Assembly: GCA_964468435.1 (NCBI GenBank)
Contig: CAYXVE010000014.1
Location: 1-64,000 of the forward strand
Reading direction: 5' to 3'
Source: JBCCTX01 sp964468435
GTDB lineage: Bacteria; Bacteroidota; Bacteroidia; J057
Length of the DNA stretch: 64,000 nucleotides
This document shows positions 9,240 to 18,092 of this stretch, one piece after another. The notes beneath the pieces are model-generated. The model was not told the DNA's origin. It searched no databases and saw nothing but the letters and a program-made list of their open reading frames with translations. Within the stretch, counting starts at the first letter, position 1, and each line of letters begins with the position of its first letter. Both the position numbers and the translations under genes were made by a program.

Positions 9240-9752
9240 TTATTCCTGTGAATATGTATGTTTCCGGGCGACTACTATGGCTCCGATCAAGGCCGCCAAT
9301 AATATGACAGATATAATCTCAAAGGGGAATAGAAAATCTGTCATCAGTGCCCTCCCTATAGGTTCAACTTCTCCATAAGCAAATGGACCTCCCACATCCC
9401 CTTCTGAAAACCCCTGAAATGCAATCAGCATTTCTGCAATAAAGGCAATACCCAGTATGAAGGCCACTCCTCTTCCAACGTCAAATTTTCCAACTTCTTT
9501 CTCCTCTTCCAAATTCAGTAGCATGATTACAAATAGAAATAATACCATAATTGCACCTGCATAAACCAGGATCTGGATCGCAGCAAGAAATTCTGCAGAG
9601 AGTGATAAATATAATCCTGCAATACTAAAAAAATTGAGAATAAGAGAAAGGGCAGCATAAACAGTATTCTTATTCAGTATCAGCCCTATTCCTCCAGCAA
9701 TTCCCAAAATTGAGAATATCCAAAAGAGTGAGGTTTGTATGGTTACTTCCAA
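9240..9752 (-). CDS. nuoJ: NADH-quinone oxidoreductase subunit J
   Basis: A five-helix complex I membrane subunit of 170 residues. The diagnostic segment is AIQILVYAGAIMVLFLFVIMLLNL near residues 58-81, with the pi-bulge tyrosine region that couples quinone chemistry to pumping. The start is TTG at 9752 (reads MEVTIQTSLF): an in-frame stop lies three codons upstream and there is no other Met before the second helix, so a non-ATG start is needed. It is the first gene of the nuoJKL run; a Bacteroidota-type promoter lies about 90 bp upstream. nuoA-I are not beside it. Confidence 0.95.
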   Translation of the reverse strand: MEVTIQTSLFWIFSILGIAGGIGLILNKNTVYAALSLILNFFSIAGLYLSLSAEFLAAIQILVYAGAIMVLFLFVIMLLNLEEEKEVGKFDVGRGVAFILGIAFIAEMLIAFQGFSEGDVGGPFAYGEVEPIGRALMTDFLFPFEIISVILLAALIGAIVVARKHTYSQE

Positions 9753-9843
9753 GATATTTCAGGATTTAATCATTCAACAGATCACGGGCGTAAATATGAG
9801 TGTTTATCCCAATATATGCAAAACTGACTCATATTATTCCCCT

Positions 9844-9876
9844 CAAATCTATTAGCATAATGCTTTTGTTAAACAA
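9844..9876 (-). promoter_or_regulatory. Putative promoter of nuoJKL
   Basis: Read on the minus strand, TTG at 9876-9874 and TAGATTTG at 9851-9844 are separated by 22 bp, matching the Bacteroidota sigma-A consensus (TTG, 17-23 bp, TAnnTTTG). The predicted start is near 9838, giving a leader of about 85 nt before nuoJ. The -33 element overlaps the T-run of the phoD terminator. Confidence 0.6.
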
Positions 9877-9910
9877 AAAAACGGTAAGTGCTTAGGTATC
9901 ACACTTACCG
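9871..9910 (-). terminator. Intrinsic terminator of the PhoD-like gene
   Basis: A 9-bp perfect stem (CGGTAAGTG at 9882-9890 with CACTTACCG at 9902-9910) has an 11-nt loop. On the minus strand it is followed by a T-rich tract (9881-9871), 25 bp after the phosphatase stop codon. It separates this gene from nuoJKL. Confidence 0.85.
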
Positions 9911-9935
9911 CTTGCTTGAAAGGAGTTTTTAGGGC

Positions 9936-11930
9936 CTACTTGAACAAAAATTTCCTTGTGTATAATTGTGAACCTGCCTGAAACTGTAGCAAGTACATTC
10001 CGGAAGATAACTGATCTCGGGAGATTTCCATTTTGTATGTACCTGCACCTTGTACCTCATCTGCCAACGTACGAAGTCGAGTTCCCTGAAGATCAAAGAT
10101 CTGAATTTTCACTTCCTGTGTACGGTCAAGCATATACAATAGGGTAGCATATTGATGCGTAGGATTAGGATAAACACCTATAATCATCAGATTATCCAGA
10201 TCATCTTCTGTATTTACAGCTACTGCCGGTGGATCAAGCGGTGCGGGAATGGCTGCAAGATCCTTAGAGGGGCTTTCCACTTCTACCTGTTCCAGATGAC
10301 TTACACCATCTAAAGCAGCTAATCCGGCACCAAATTCCTCACCATCCGAAGGCTCGTCGATCCTGTCTACATGGTAGAAATTTCCCTGTGCCTGTTCACG
10401 CTGAAGATCCAGGATCAGGTATCCATGGCGATCCAGATCCACCCACTTCATATGAGGGTTGGGGTTGTTGATCCTCAGTAAGATAGGCTCCCCCGTGTTA
10501 ATAATACCCTCTAGTGCGTCTGAGTTTTGCTTACCTATATTCTCATCAAAATTCGCAGCCGTAATACTGGGAGTGGTAAATTCCACAGCTACAGCACCTT
10601 CTCCCGTCTCTGGAGTGTAGTTAGGTACCAAGCTATAGTCATCCTGGGGATTTACCACAGTATCTGCCACATCATATGCAAAAGATGAGTGAAAATCTCC
10701 AGATACAATCACGGTGTTATCAATCTCATTATCTCTGATGTAGTTGATAATCTTCAATCGCTCGATAGGATATCCATCCCAGATATCGAGAAAAGTATTT
10801 TCTGCTTCCTCAAATGAAAGCCCCTGCAGAGGACCTCCCCAACCTGCATGAAACTCTGAAAACATAACCTGCGATGCCACTACCTTCCATTTAGCGATGG
10901 AAGAACCCAGATTATCCAGTAACCAGTTAAACTGCTCAGTCCCCAGAATGGAGCGGGTAGAATCCAGAAAAGTGGAATCCAGAATACTTCCAGGTTGCTT
11001 ATCCCGGCCCACAATACGGGTATCCAGCATCAGGATATCAGCCATGTTGCCATAATTGAATTTTCTATAAATGGTGGAATCGGGATTTTCCCGGATGGGA
11101 ATCCATTCAAAGTGCGCTCTTCTGGATTCGGCTTTCCTCCTTTCCCAGTCGCCTTCAGTATCTGGCTGGTGATTCTCAGCACCATCTTTCCATGCATCAT
11201 TCGCTGATTCGTGATCGTCCCAGACAGCCATCATAGGCAGTTGCTGGTGCAATCTGCGTAAATCCTTGTCAAGCCGGTAAAGCGAATAGCGTGCTCTGTA
11301 CTGGTCAAGCTCCTGAGCCTCGAAGTTTTGATGCCTACGCTCAGCCAAACTGGTATCCCCATATTGATTGACTGAATATTCATAAAAATAATCCCCCATA
11401 TGCAGTACGGCATCTATATCATTCCGATCTGCAATACGTGCATAAGCATTGAAATACCCTGCCTCATAGTTGGAACAGGAAACAACTGCAAAACGAAGCT
11501 GATTGGCCTCATCGGCTTCCGGCGCTGTCTTGGTGCGGCCGATAAGCGAACTTCTGCCAAGTGCTGAAAATACATAGTAATATGTCGTATTGGGTGAAAG
11601 ACCTGCTACATCAACCTTAACAGTATAGTCTCGATCAGCATTCGTGGTAAATGCTCCCGAAGCCACAATATTGTTCAGGTCTACATCTGTAGCCACAAAC
11701 CAGCTTACCGGAATAGAATCCTGGGCGGTATCAGGTGTCACACGCGTCCAAATGATTACCCGGTCCTGGAGTGGATCGCCGGATGCGACGCCGTGATAAA
11801 ATGGCTTGAGCCGGGCTTCAAATAAACTGGCGTCTACCAACTCCGACTCATCTCCCTGCGCCTGAGCTATAAAGGGTATTAAAGTTAATACCCACACCCA
11901 AACAGAAATCAAAACTGTAGATTTTTTCAT
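9936..11930 (-). CDS. PhoD-like phosphatase/phosphodiesterase with T9SS sorting domain
   Basis: An exported metal-dependent phosphatase of the PhoD family, which releases phosphate from monoesters and diesters. Signal peptide at residues 1-24 (ending IAQAQ), a PhoD N-terminal Ig-like domain (FYHGVASGDPLQDRVIIWTR, about residues 45-140), then the calcineurin-like core with VVSCSNYEAGYFNAY, VLHMGDYFYEY, AVWDDHE and VIVSGDFHSSF, which supply metal ligands. The last 80 residues (VYPNPTHQYATLLYML to YTRKFLFK) are a type A T9SS signal, so the enzyme is predicted to be surface-attached or secreted. At 664 residues it is longer than typical PhoD because of this tail and a linker. It has its own terminator; phosphate regulation is not visible. 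Confidence 0.93.
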   Translation of the reverse strand: MKKSTVLISVWVWVLTLIPFIAQAQGDESELVDASLFEARLKPFYHGVASGDPLQDRVIIWTRVTPDTAQDSIPVSWFVATDVDLNNIVASGAFTTNADRDYTVKVDVAGLSPNTTYYYVFSALGRSSLIGRTKTAPEADEANQLRFAVVSCSNYEAGYFNAYARIADRNDIDAVLHMGDYFYEYSVNQYGDTSLAERRHQNFEAQELDQYRARYSLYRLDKDLRRLHQQLPMMAVWDDHESANDAWKDGAENHQPDTEGDWERRKAESRRAHFEWIPIRENPDSTIYRKFNYGNMADILMLDTRIVGRDKQPGSILDSTFLDSTRSILGTEQFNWLLDNLGSSIAKWKVVASQVMFSEFHAGWGGPLQGLSFEEAENTFLDIWDGYPIERLKIINYIRDNEIDNTVIVSGDFHSSFAYDVADTVVNPQDDYSLVPNYTPETGEGAVAVEFTTPSITAANFDENIGKQNSDALEGIINTGEPILLRINNPNPHMKWVDLDRHGYLILDLQREQAQGNFYHVDRIDEPSDGEEFGAGLAALDGVSHLEQVEVESPSKDLAAIPAPLDPPAVAVNTEDDLDNLMIIGVYPNPTHQYATLLYMLDRTQEVKIQIFDLQGTRLRTLADEVQGAGTYKMEISRDQLSSGMYLLQFQAGSQLYTRKFLFK

Positions 11931-11993
11931 GTGTTTCTTTTTTTACAAAGAAACATTCCGAAGAGCGCTTGTTAATTAAGAGATTGTTAAATT

Positions 11994-13190
11994 TTATGCA
12001 ATTACTCCAGAACCGATCAGTTCATCGTCGCAATACCAGGCAGCAAACTGCCCAGGAGTAATGCCTCGCTGAGCTTCCTCAAAAATCAAATAGGCTCCTT
12101 CGGGTTCATGATACAGTACTGCTTCTTGAAGCGGTTGGCGATATCTGATCCTGACCTGATAGCTTTGTGAAGTTCCCACTGTTGTAGCCAGATCCTCTCT
12201 GACCCAGTGTATGTCGCCATGTGGAATGAATAGCCCTTTGCGATAAAGTCCTGGATGATGATCTCCCATTCCCACATAAACTATGTTTTCCTCCACATCA
12301 GTACCGATTACATATAAGGGTTCTGACTTACCCCCCACATTCAGCCCTTTCCTTTGTCCTATGGTAAAATAATGTGCCCCCTGATGTTTCCCTACTACTT
12401 CTCCATCATGAGGTAGGTAAATATAAGGCATGGAATGATAACGCATCAGAGATCCTCGATCTGCTTCTAACCCTCCAGCAGGAACCAAGGCCCCATATTT
12501 TGGAGAATAGGCAGGTATCTCAACAATTTCGCCTGCTTTAGGCATAAGTTTTTGTTGAAGGAAATCGGGCAGACGGACTTTTCCCACAAAGCATAAACCC
12601 TGCGAATCTTTCTTATCGGCGGTTACCAGCCCAATATCTTTGGCGATATCCCGGACCTCAGGCTTTGTCAGTTCCCCCACGGGAAACAATGCTTTGGATA
12701 ACTGCTCCTGACTGACCTGACACAAAAAATAACTTTGGTCTTTGTTACTATCTCTACCGGCTAAGAGCCGGTGTACAAGTTGTCCGTCTACTTCAATAGT
12801 CTCCTTTCTGCAATAATGACCTGTAGCCACATAATCCGCCTTCAATCGCATAGCTGCCTTGAGAAAGATATCAAACTTGATCTCGCGATTGCACAGTACG
12901 TCTGGATTAGGCGTACGCCCCCGCTCGTATTCCGCAAACATATAATCCACAATGCGTTCTTTATACTCCGCACTTAGATCTATTGTCTGGAAAGGAATAC
13001 TCAATGCCTGAGCGACTATCATTGCATCATTACTGTCTTCCAGCCAGGGGCAATCTCCGCGGATCGTAACCGACTCATCATGCCAGTTTTTCATAAACAT
13101 ACCGATTACCTCATATCCCTGTTGCTTCAGCAGATATGCGGCCACACTGGAATCCACCCCTCCCGAAAGTCCCACGACAACGCGTTTCAT
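11994..13190 (-). CDS. mnmA: tRNA-specific 2-thiouridylase MnmA
   Basis: MnmA makes the 2-thio group of mnm5s2U at the wobble position U34 of tRNAs for Lys, Glu and Gln, using ATP and relayed sulfur. The PP-loop SGGVDSS is at residues 9-15. The two catalytic cysteines are in TPNPDVLCNREIKF (about residue 98) and KDSQGLCFVG (about residue 200). The C-terminal beta-barrel domain ends GQFAAWYCDDELIGSG. Length (398) is slightly above the usual 360-370. The partner modification gene mnmD lies about 8 kb away in this window, not in the same operon. Confidence 0.96.
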   Translation of the reverse strand: MKRVVVGLSGGVDSSVAAYLLKQQGYEVIGMFMKNWHDESVTIRGDCPWLEDSNDAMIVAQALSIPFQTIDLSAEYKERIVDYMFAEYERGRTPNPDVLCNREIKFDIFLKAAMRLKADYVATGHYCRKETIEVDGQLVHRLLAGRDSNKDQSYFLCQVSQEQLSKALFPVGELTKPEVRDIAKDIGLVTADKKDSQGLCFVGKVRLPDFLQQKLMPKAGEIVEIPAYSPKYGALVPAGGLEADRGSLMRYHSMPYIYLPHDGEVVGKHQGAHYFTIGQRKGLNVGGKSEPLYVIGTDVEENIVYVGMGDHHPGLYRKGLFIPHGDIHWVREDLATTVGTSQSYQVRIRYRQPLQEAVLYHEPEGAYLIFEEAQRGITPGQFAAWYCDDELIGSGVIA

Positions 13191-13235
13191 ATCTTTTCCT
13201 CTTCTTGTTATAGATGATCAGCAAAAGCAGACAAA

Positions 13236-13243
13236 CAAAATTA
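13236..13243 (-). promoter_or_regulatory. Possible -7 element for mnmA
   Basis: On the minus strand this reads TAATTTTG, a perfect TAnnTTTG match, 46 bp upstream of the mnmA ATG. I see no TTG at the expected -33 distance, so it may be a weak or chance match. Confidence 0.35.
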
Positions 13244-13262
13244 CGAAAAAATGCACACAGGG

Positions 13263-14303
13263 TTAAGGTATCTGTACCTTATCCAGCAGCATCTTCACAC
13301 AATCTTGTGGGGTAATATCCTCCGCCTCTGCTTCATAATTCAGGATAAGTCTGTGATTCAATACATCCATGGCCATAGATTTGATGTCTTCTGGCAGTAC
13401 ATAGGATCTGCCTTCCAGCAGTGCGAGTGCTCTGCCTCCCAGATTCAGTGCCAGACTAGCACGTGGGGATGCACCGTACTCCAGGTACTCATGCAGTTCA
13501 CTAAGCTGATATTCTCCGGGATTACGAGTAGCAAGGACCAGATCTACAATGTAATCCTCCAGTTGCTCAGAGATCCGGATATGATCTACGAGACTACGCA
13601 ATGCCAGAATTTCTTCTTTAGAAAGTACAGGCTTGATCGACAGTACCGGACTCGTCTTGGCCATACGCCTCATGATCTCTTTTTCCTCCTGCTTATTAGG
13701 GTAATTGACATATACCTTCATCATGAAGCGATCTACCTGCGCTTCGGGCAAGGGATAGGTTCCCTCCTGATCTAATGGGTTTTGAGTAGCTAGCACCAAA
13801 AAAGGGTTATCCAAGGGAAAGGTCTCTTCCCCGATCGAGACCTGTTTTTCCTGCATGGCTTCAAGCAATGCACTCTGGACTTTTGCAGGAGAGCGGTTGA
13901 TCTCATCGGCCAAAATGATGTTGGAAAAAATGGGCCCCTTTTTGACCTCAAACGCTGAAGCCTGCTGGTTGTAGATCAACGTACCAATCAGATCTGCGGG
14001 AAGCAGATCTGGAGTAAACTGTATTCGACGGAAATTCAAATCCAACGCTCTTGCCAATGAACTTACCGTAAGAGTTTTGGCAAGCCCGGGAACTCCTTCC
14101 AGCAACACATGACCATTGGCCAGAACTCCGATAAGCAAGCGGTCTACCAGCTTATGTTGGCCAATAATGACACTCCCCATGGTCTCACGCAAGATATTTA
14201 GTCTGTTGACACCGACGGAAATAGCTTCCTCGATTTCCTGGTGTGTTTTGGGAGTGGAGTTCTGGAGCATGGATAATAAAACTGGGGCTTCTGGGTAACT
14301 CAT
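13263..14303 (-). CDS. MoxR-family AAA+ ATPase
   Basis: MoxR ATPases act as chaperones that mature or insert cofactors into partner complexes, usually with VWA-domain proteins. The 346-residue protein has Walker A GVPGLAKT (about residues 73-80), Walker B ILADEINR, sensor-type VLATQNPLDQEGTYPLPEAQ and the C-terminal lid (GASPRASLALNLGGRALAL). The frame opens with TTG at 14309, but ATG at 14303 (MSYPEAP) is preferred. MoxR genes in Bacteroidota usually precede DUF58, VWA and BatA-E genes; here the next gene downstream is mnmA, so the expected partners are missing. Confidence 0.93.
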   Translation of the reverse strand: MSYPEAPVLLSMLQNSTPKTHQEIEEAISVGVNRLNILRETMGSVIIGQHKLVDRLLIGVLANGHVLLEGVPGLAKTLTVSSLARALDLNFRRIQFTPDLLPADLIGTLIYNQQASAFEVKKGPIFSNIILADEINRSPAKVQSALLEAMQEKQVSIGEETFPLDNPFLVLATQNPLDQEGTYPLPEAQVDRFMMKVYVNYPNKQEEKEIMRRMAKTSPVLSIKPVLSKEEILALRSLVDHIRISEQLEDYIVDLVLATRNPGEYQLSELHEYLEYGASPRASLALNLGGRALALLEGRSYVLPEDIKSMAMDVLNHRLILNYEAEAEDITPQDCVKMLLDKVQIP

Positions 14304-14431
14304 CGGCAAAAAATGCTAAATTCAGAATATAAAGGTAATAGATTCGAAGTATTAAGATCAACTTTTTCAAATTTACATGGATATAAACGAGTCAAAGCCC
14401 TAACTATTCGATCACCTAAAAAATAAGACTT

Positions 14432-16408
14432 ATGCAGGCACCGCCCATATTGTGGACACCTGATGATACATTACGCCAACAATCCCATATGATTCACTAT
14501 CTCGAATGGATCCATTATCAATATAATTTGTCGCTGAAAAATTATCACGATCTCTGGAAATGGTCGGTGGAGCATGTGGCTCTATTCTGGGAATCCATTT
14601 GGAAATACTATCAGGTGCAATCAGACACAGATTACGAATCCATTCTGGAAATGCCCGATATAGGCATGATCGGTACCAAGTGGTTTTCTGGAGCCAGGGT
14701 GAATTATGCAGAGCACCTCTTCAGGAATGCTACAGAAGCACACCCTGCGATCCTGTTTCAAGCAGAACATACAGCACTTAAGGCGATCAGTTGGCGGGAA
14801 TTACGCGATCAGGTCTCCAAAGTCGCTGCATTTCTCAGAGATAATGGAGTCCGTATCGGCGACCGGGTAGTCTCTTATATGCCTAATATACCCGAGACCC
14901 TGGTTGCCTTTCTAGCGGCTCAGTCGCTGGGAGCTATCTGGTCGAGTTGCTCGCCAGACTTTGGCGCTGAGAGCGTGATCGAGCGCTTCCAACAGATCGA
15001 GCCTAAGGTAATCCTGGCAGTTGATGGCTATCCCTATCATGGCAAACATTTTTCTAAAATAGACGTCGTCAATACTCTATTAACAGAACTAAAAACGCTG
15101 GAACAAATAATTATTTGTAAATATACCCAGGGCGGGAGTTCTACGGAGCTATCAACTCAGCTTCCGGTGACTACCTGGCAAACGCTTATGGATCGTCCTG
15201 CCAGCGAGTTGGAATTTGAACAGGTGCCCTTTGCGCATCCCATGTGGGTGTTGTACTCCTCTGGTACGACAGGTAAACCCAAAGCTATCACCCATAGTGT
15301 TGGGGGGATTTTACTGGAGCATCTCAAGGCTCTGGGCTTACATCATAACTGCCAGCCAGGCGATCGCTTTTTCTGGTATTCTACTACGGGATGGATGATG
15401 TGGAACTACGCCAATGCGGCGTTGCTACATGGATCTACGGTAGTCATTTACGATGGTGCCGCTACCTATCCTAGTACAGATGCTTTGTGGAAACTGGCTC
15501 AGGAAGCTGAGATCACCCATTTCGGAGCAGGAGCAAGTTTTTACATCCATTGTATGCGGGAGGGATTGAGTTTTGGTGAAAATGATTTCCCGAAGCTACA
15601 GTCCATAGGCTCTACCGGTTCTCCCCTCATCCCCGAAGCATTTAGGTGGATTTACAAAGGGATCAAGAAAAATGTATGGTTAATATCCCTAAGTGGAGGG
15701 ACAGACGTATGCAGTGGCTTTGTGGGGGGAAGTCCTATTTTGCCTGTTTATGAAGGAGAAATACAGTGTAGAATGCTAGGGTGTGCTGTGGAAGCATATA
15801 ATGAATCAGGAGTAAGTGTGGTGGAGGAACTAGGAGAAATGGTCATCACCAAGCCTTTGCCCTCCATGCCTATCTATTTTTGGGGAGATGAAGAAAATAT
15901 GCGATATCAATCCAGTTATTTTGAGATGTATCCAGGCATATGGCGACATGGCGACTGGATCAGGATCACTTCCCGAGAAACCTTAGTCATTTATGGACGT
16001 TCGGATGCTACGCTCAACCGGGGAGGCGTAAGAATTGGAACCAGTGAAATCTATCGAGCAGTAGAAGCTATTCCTCAAATCAAAGATAGTATCGTAATTG
16101 ATATAGATCAGAAAAAAGGGTTTTCTGAAATGTGGCTGTTTGTGGTTTTGGAAGAAGAAATCGCCCTGGACGAAACTCTCATCCAACAGATCAGGAAAGA
16201 ATTGCGCACCCGCTATAGCCCACGGCATATACCTGATAAAATACATTCAGTCGGTGCAGTCCCTTATACGATCAGCGGTAAGAAGATGGAAGCCCCCATC
16301 AAGAAGATTTTTATGGGCCATGAGATTGACCAAAGCATCAGCAAGGATGCCATGAAGAATCCGGAATGTCTGGAGGAGTATGTGAAGTTGGCAGGGAGCA
16401 AAATATAA
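14432..16408 (+). CDS. Acetoacetate-CoA ligase (acetoacetyl-CoA synthetase)
   Basis: An ANL-superfamily adenylating enzyme that activates acetoacetate to acetoacetyl-CoA, feeding ketone bodies into acetyl-CoA or polymer metabolism. Seen: an N-terminal acetyl-CoA-synthetase-like region, the P-loop VLYSSGTTGKPKAITHS (about residues 271-287), the hinge region HGDWIRITSRETLVIYGRSD, the A8 motif TLNRGGVRIGTSEIY and the C-terminal lysine region YTISGKKMEAPIKKI. Length (658) fits this family, and the segment WLISLSGGTDVCSGFVGG is typical of acetoacetyl-CoA synthetases. It stands alone, divergent from moxR. A propionyl- or acetyl-CoA ligase is less likely. Confidence 0.9.
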   Translation: MQAPPILWTPDDTLRQQSHMIHYLEWIHYQYNLSLKNYHDLWKWSVEHVALFWESIWKYYQVQSDTDYESILEMPDIGMIGTKWFSGARVNYAEHLFRNATEAHPAILFQAEHTALKAISWRELRDQVSKVAAFLRDNGVRIGDRVVSYMPNIPETLVAFLAAQSLGAIWSSCSPDFGAESVIERFQQIEPKVILAVDGYPYHGKHFSKIDVVNTLLTELKTLEQIIICKYTQGGSSTELSTQLPVTTWQTLMDRPASELEFEQVPFAHPMWVLYSSGTTGKPKAITHSVGGILLEHLKALGLHHNCQPGDRFFWYSTTGWMMWNYANAALLHGSTVVIYDGAATYPSTDALWKLAQEAEITHFGAGASFYIHCMREGLSFGENDFPKLQSIGSTGSPLIPEAFRWIYKGIKKNVWLISLSGGTDVCSGFVGGSPILPVYEGEIQCRMLGCAVEAYNESGVSVVEELGEMVITKPLPSMPIYFWGDEENMRYQSSYFEMYPGIWRHGDWIRITSRETLVIYGRSDATLNRGGVRIGTSEIYRAVEAIPQIKDSIVIDIDQKKGFSEMWLFVVLEEEIALDETLIQQIRKELRTRYSPRHIPDKIHSVGAVPYTISGKKMEAPIKKIFMGHEIDQSISKDAMKNPECLEEYVKLAGSKI

Positions 16409-16965
16409 CATCTCAGATTTTTCTATCTCACCTTGCTTCATATTGCAGTTTCTACCCTGTAAGATTAGGCATATCATAAAGTACTACATCATATTTATAA
16501 ATAAATGATCACAGCCCCATGATCATGTGATAGATAGATAAGCCCCCCGAATTTCTCAATAAGAACTTATGCCCCCCTTGACCCACAGCACATGCTCTGT
16601 AACGGTGAGGGTTTGAGAAATGTACTATTCATTGCCCCGTCCTACCCCCTTAACTGGATAGTGCGTTGCACAAAGTATGGCAGGTACAAGTTTCATGGAA
16701 TATCTAATCTCAATAATCGAGGTTTCAGCTCCACGGGTCGAACCATACTCAACACCTACCTAAAGTTCATACACCTTTAATCAACCTGTGAGACCCTTCC
16801 TGCACAAAATAATACAAACAGCCCATACCAGACTCCAGATGCTGTGGTTAGTATGAAGCAGAATATATCAAAAATTCAATTCTTTTAGTTTATGTTAAAA
16901 ATATATTTGTATTTGTATTATTAAGTTTACGTAATATATAAAATAACATAATAACTTGAATCAGC
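16409..16965. other. Long intergenic stretch without a gene
   Basis: About 560 bases. The only open frame (16592-16780) has no recognisable product. A 7-bp perfect inverted repeat (ATGATCA near 16503 and TGATCAT near 16518, separated by 8 nt) could be a small hairpin or binding site. The right end carries a perfect -7 promoter element for the broken cupin gene. Confidence 0.4.
16902..16909 (+). promoter_or_regulatory. Possible -7 element upstream of the cupin gene
   Basis: TATATTTG is a perfect Bacteroidota -7 element 57 bp upstream of the cupin ATG at 16966. There is no TTG at the usual -33 distance, so confidence is limited. If active, the frameshifted gene is still transcribed. Confidence 0.4.
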
Positions 16966-17389
16966 ATGGTTAAGCAATTGGAACCCAAAGTCCTAAAGAA
17001 AAATGAAGGTGAGTTGTTAAAAGTACTTGCCGACAACATCACAATAAAAGTAGATGGGGATGATACCGGTGGACTTTTCACAGTAGTGGAAACCAACCAT
17101 GATACATATGCAAGTGTACCACCACTACCACGAAAATGAAGACGAATTGTTTTACGTAGTAGAGGGCAAGGCGGAATTTATCGTAGATGGAAAACCTTTC
17201 ATTGCCAGAGAGGGAGATACAATCTATGGCCCCAGGAGAGTACCTCATGGATACCGTTTCATTAAGCCTACGAAAATGGTCGTTACCATTTGTCCTTCGG
17301 GGTTTGAACGTATGTTCAAAGAAGTCCACAACATGGAAGACCAGTCCAATCTGGAGGAGGTAATTGGGGTTTTCAATTCAAAGAGATAG
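16966..17389 (+). pseudogene. Cupin-domain protein broken by a frameshift
   Basis: The upstream frame starts at ATG 16966, reads MVKQLEPKVLKKNEGELLKV and continues to ASVPPLPRK before TGA at 17137-17139. The second frame then carries the cupin core: HHYHENEDELFYVVEG, GDTIYGPRRVPHG and the C-terminal helix to 17389. In cupins of this type the first metal motif normally reads PPHYHENEDE. Here PP is in one frame and HYHENEDE in the other, and the break falls in the CCA/CAC-rich run at 17117-17131. Restoring two bases (or removing one) would give one protein of about 141 residues. So either the gene is inactivated, the sequence has an indel error, or translation shifts frame. Cupins bind metal or small ligands; the specific function is unknown. 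An ATG at 17099 in the second frame is not a credible start. Confidence 0.8.
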
Positions 17390-17491
17390 GATTCATCTCA
17401 AATACTTCAAAAACCAAGGAGGAGATTATGATTAATCTGAAAATTCCTTTGTTTTGCTGTATGTTTTTATCTACATAACTAATACATCTAT

Positions 17492-17929
17492 ATGAGAACT
17501 GCAGAAATCCACACTCCCAAAGGGATAATGAAAGTTGAATTTTATGAACAGGATGCGCCTGGAACTGTGGCTAATTTTATTAAACTGGCTTCTGAAGGAT
17601 TCTACGATGGACTTACCTTTCACAGAGTAATTCCCAACTTCGTCGTACAGGGAGGATGTCCTCATGGAGACGGTAGAGGGGGACCAGGGTATTCCATCCC
17701 TTGTGAGCTAGAAGGCGAACTTCAATATCATGACAAAGGTGTCCTTTCTATGGCCCATGCAGGAAGAGATACCGGTGGATCTCAGTTTTTTATTTGCCTC
17801 AATCGCCAAAATACTCAACACCTGGATAGGAATCATACATGCTTTGGTAAAGTAATAGAAGGAATAGAGGTAATTGATCAACTTCGTCAAGGGGATAAGA
17901 TGGATAAAGTGGTGATTGTAGAAGAATAA
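17492..17929 (+). CDS. Peptidyl-prolyl cis-trans isomerase, cyclophilin type
   Basis: A 145-residue cytosolic cyclophilin that catalyses proline isomerisation during protein folding. Core motifs are TFHRVIPNFVVQGGCPHGDG (catalytic Arg in FHRV, residues about 50-53), GGSQFFICL and the substrate pocket FGKVIEGIEVIDQL. There is no signal peptide. Length fits the minimal bacterial PpiB class. It is followed by a strong double inverted repeat separating it from the convergent amidohydrolase gene. Confidence 0.94.
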   Translation: MRTAEIHTPKGIMKVEFYEQDAPGTVANFIKLASEGFYDGLTFHRVIPNFVVQGGCPHGDGRGGPGYSIPCELEGELQYHDKGVLSMAHAGRDTGGSQFFICLNRQNTQHLDRNHTCFGKVIEGIEVIDQLRQGDKMDKVVIVEE

Positions 17930-17936
17930 TTATCAT

Positions 17937-18021
17937 AAGGAAGTCTCAAAAGTCGACTTCCTTCATGTACTTGTTTATGCGTTTTTAAAAATGCTTCGCC
18001 CATTTTTAAAAACGCATAAAC
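17937..18021. terminator. Double inverted repeat, probable bidirectional terminator
   Basis: Two consecutive hairpins sit between convergent genes. The first is a 9-bp stem (AAGGAAGTC at 17937-17945 with GACTTCCTT at 17955-17963, 9-nt loop). The second is a perfect 21-bp stem (17973-17993 with 18001-18021) and a 7-nt loop CTTCGCC. The long arms contain internal T and A runs, so either strand offers a U-rich arm. The location suits a terminator for both neighbours. Confidence 0.7.
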
Positions 18022-18092
18022 CATGCTCTAATCTATGCACATAATGAGCAGATTTTTAACAAAAGCTCTTTAATGGAATCCCATTAATTTTT

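Noticed and set aside
16592..16780. 62-codon open frame after the acetoacetate-CoA ligase gene
   Set aside because: No recognisable motif.
17099..17389. Intact 96-residue cupin gene starting at ATG 17099
   Set aside because: The upstream frame from 16966 carries the matching N-terminal half, so this start is internal to a frameshifted gene.
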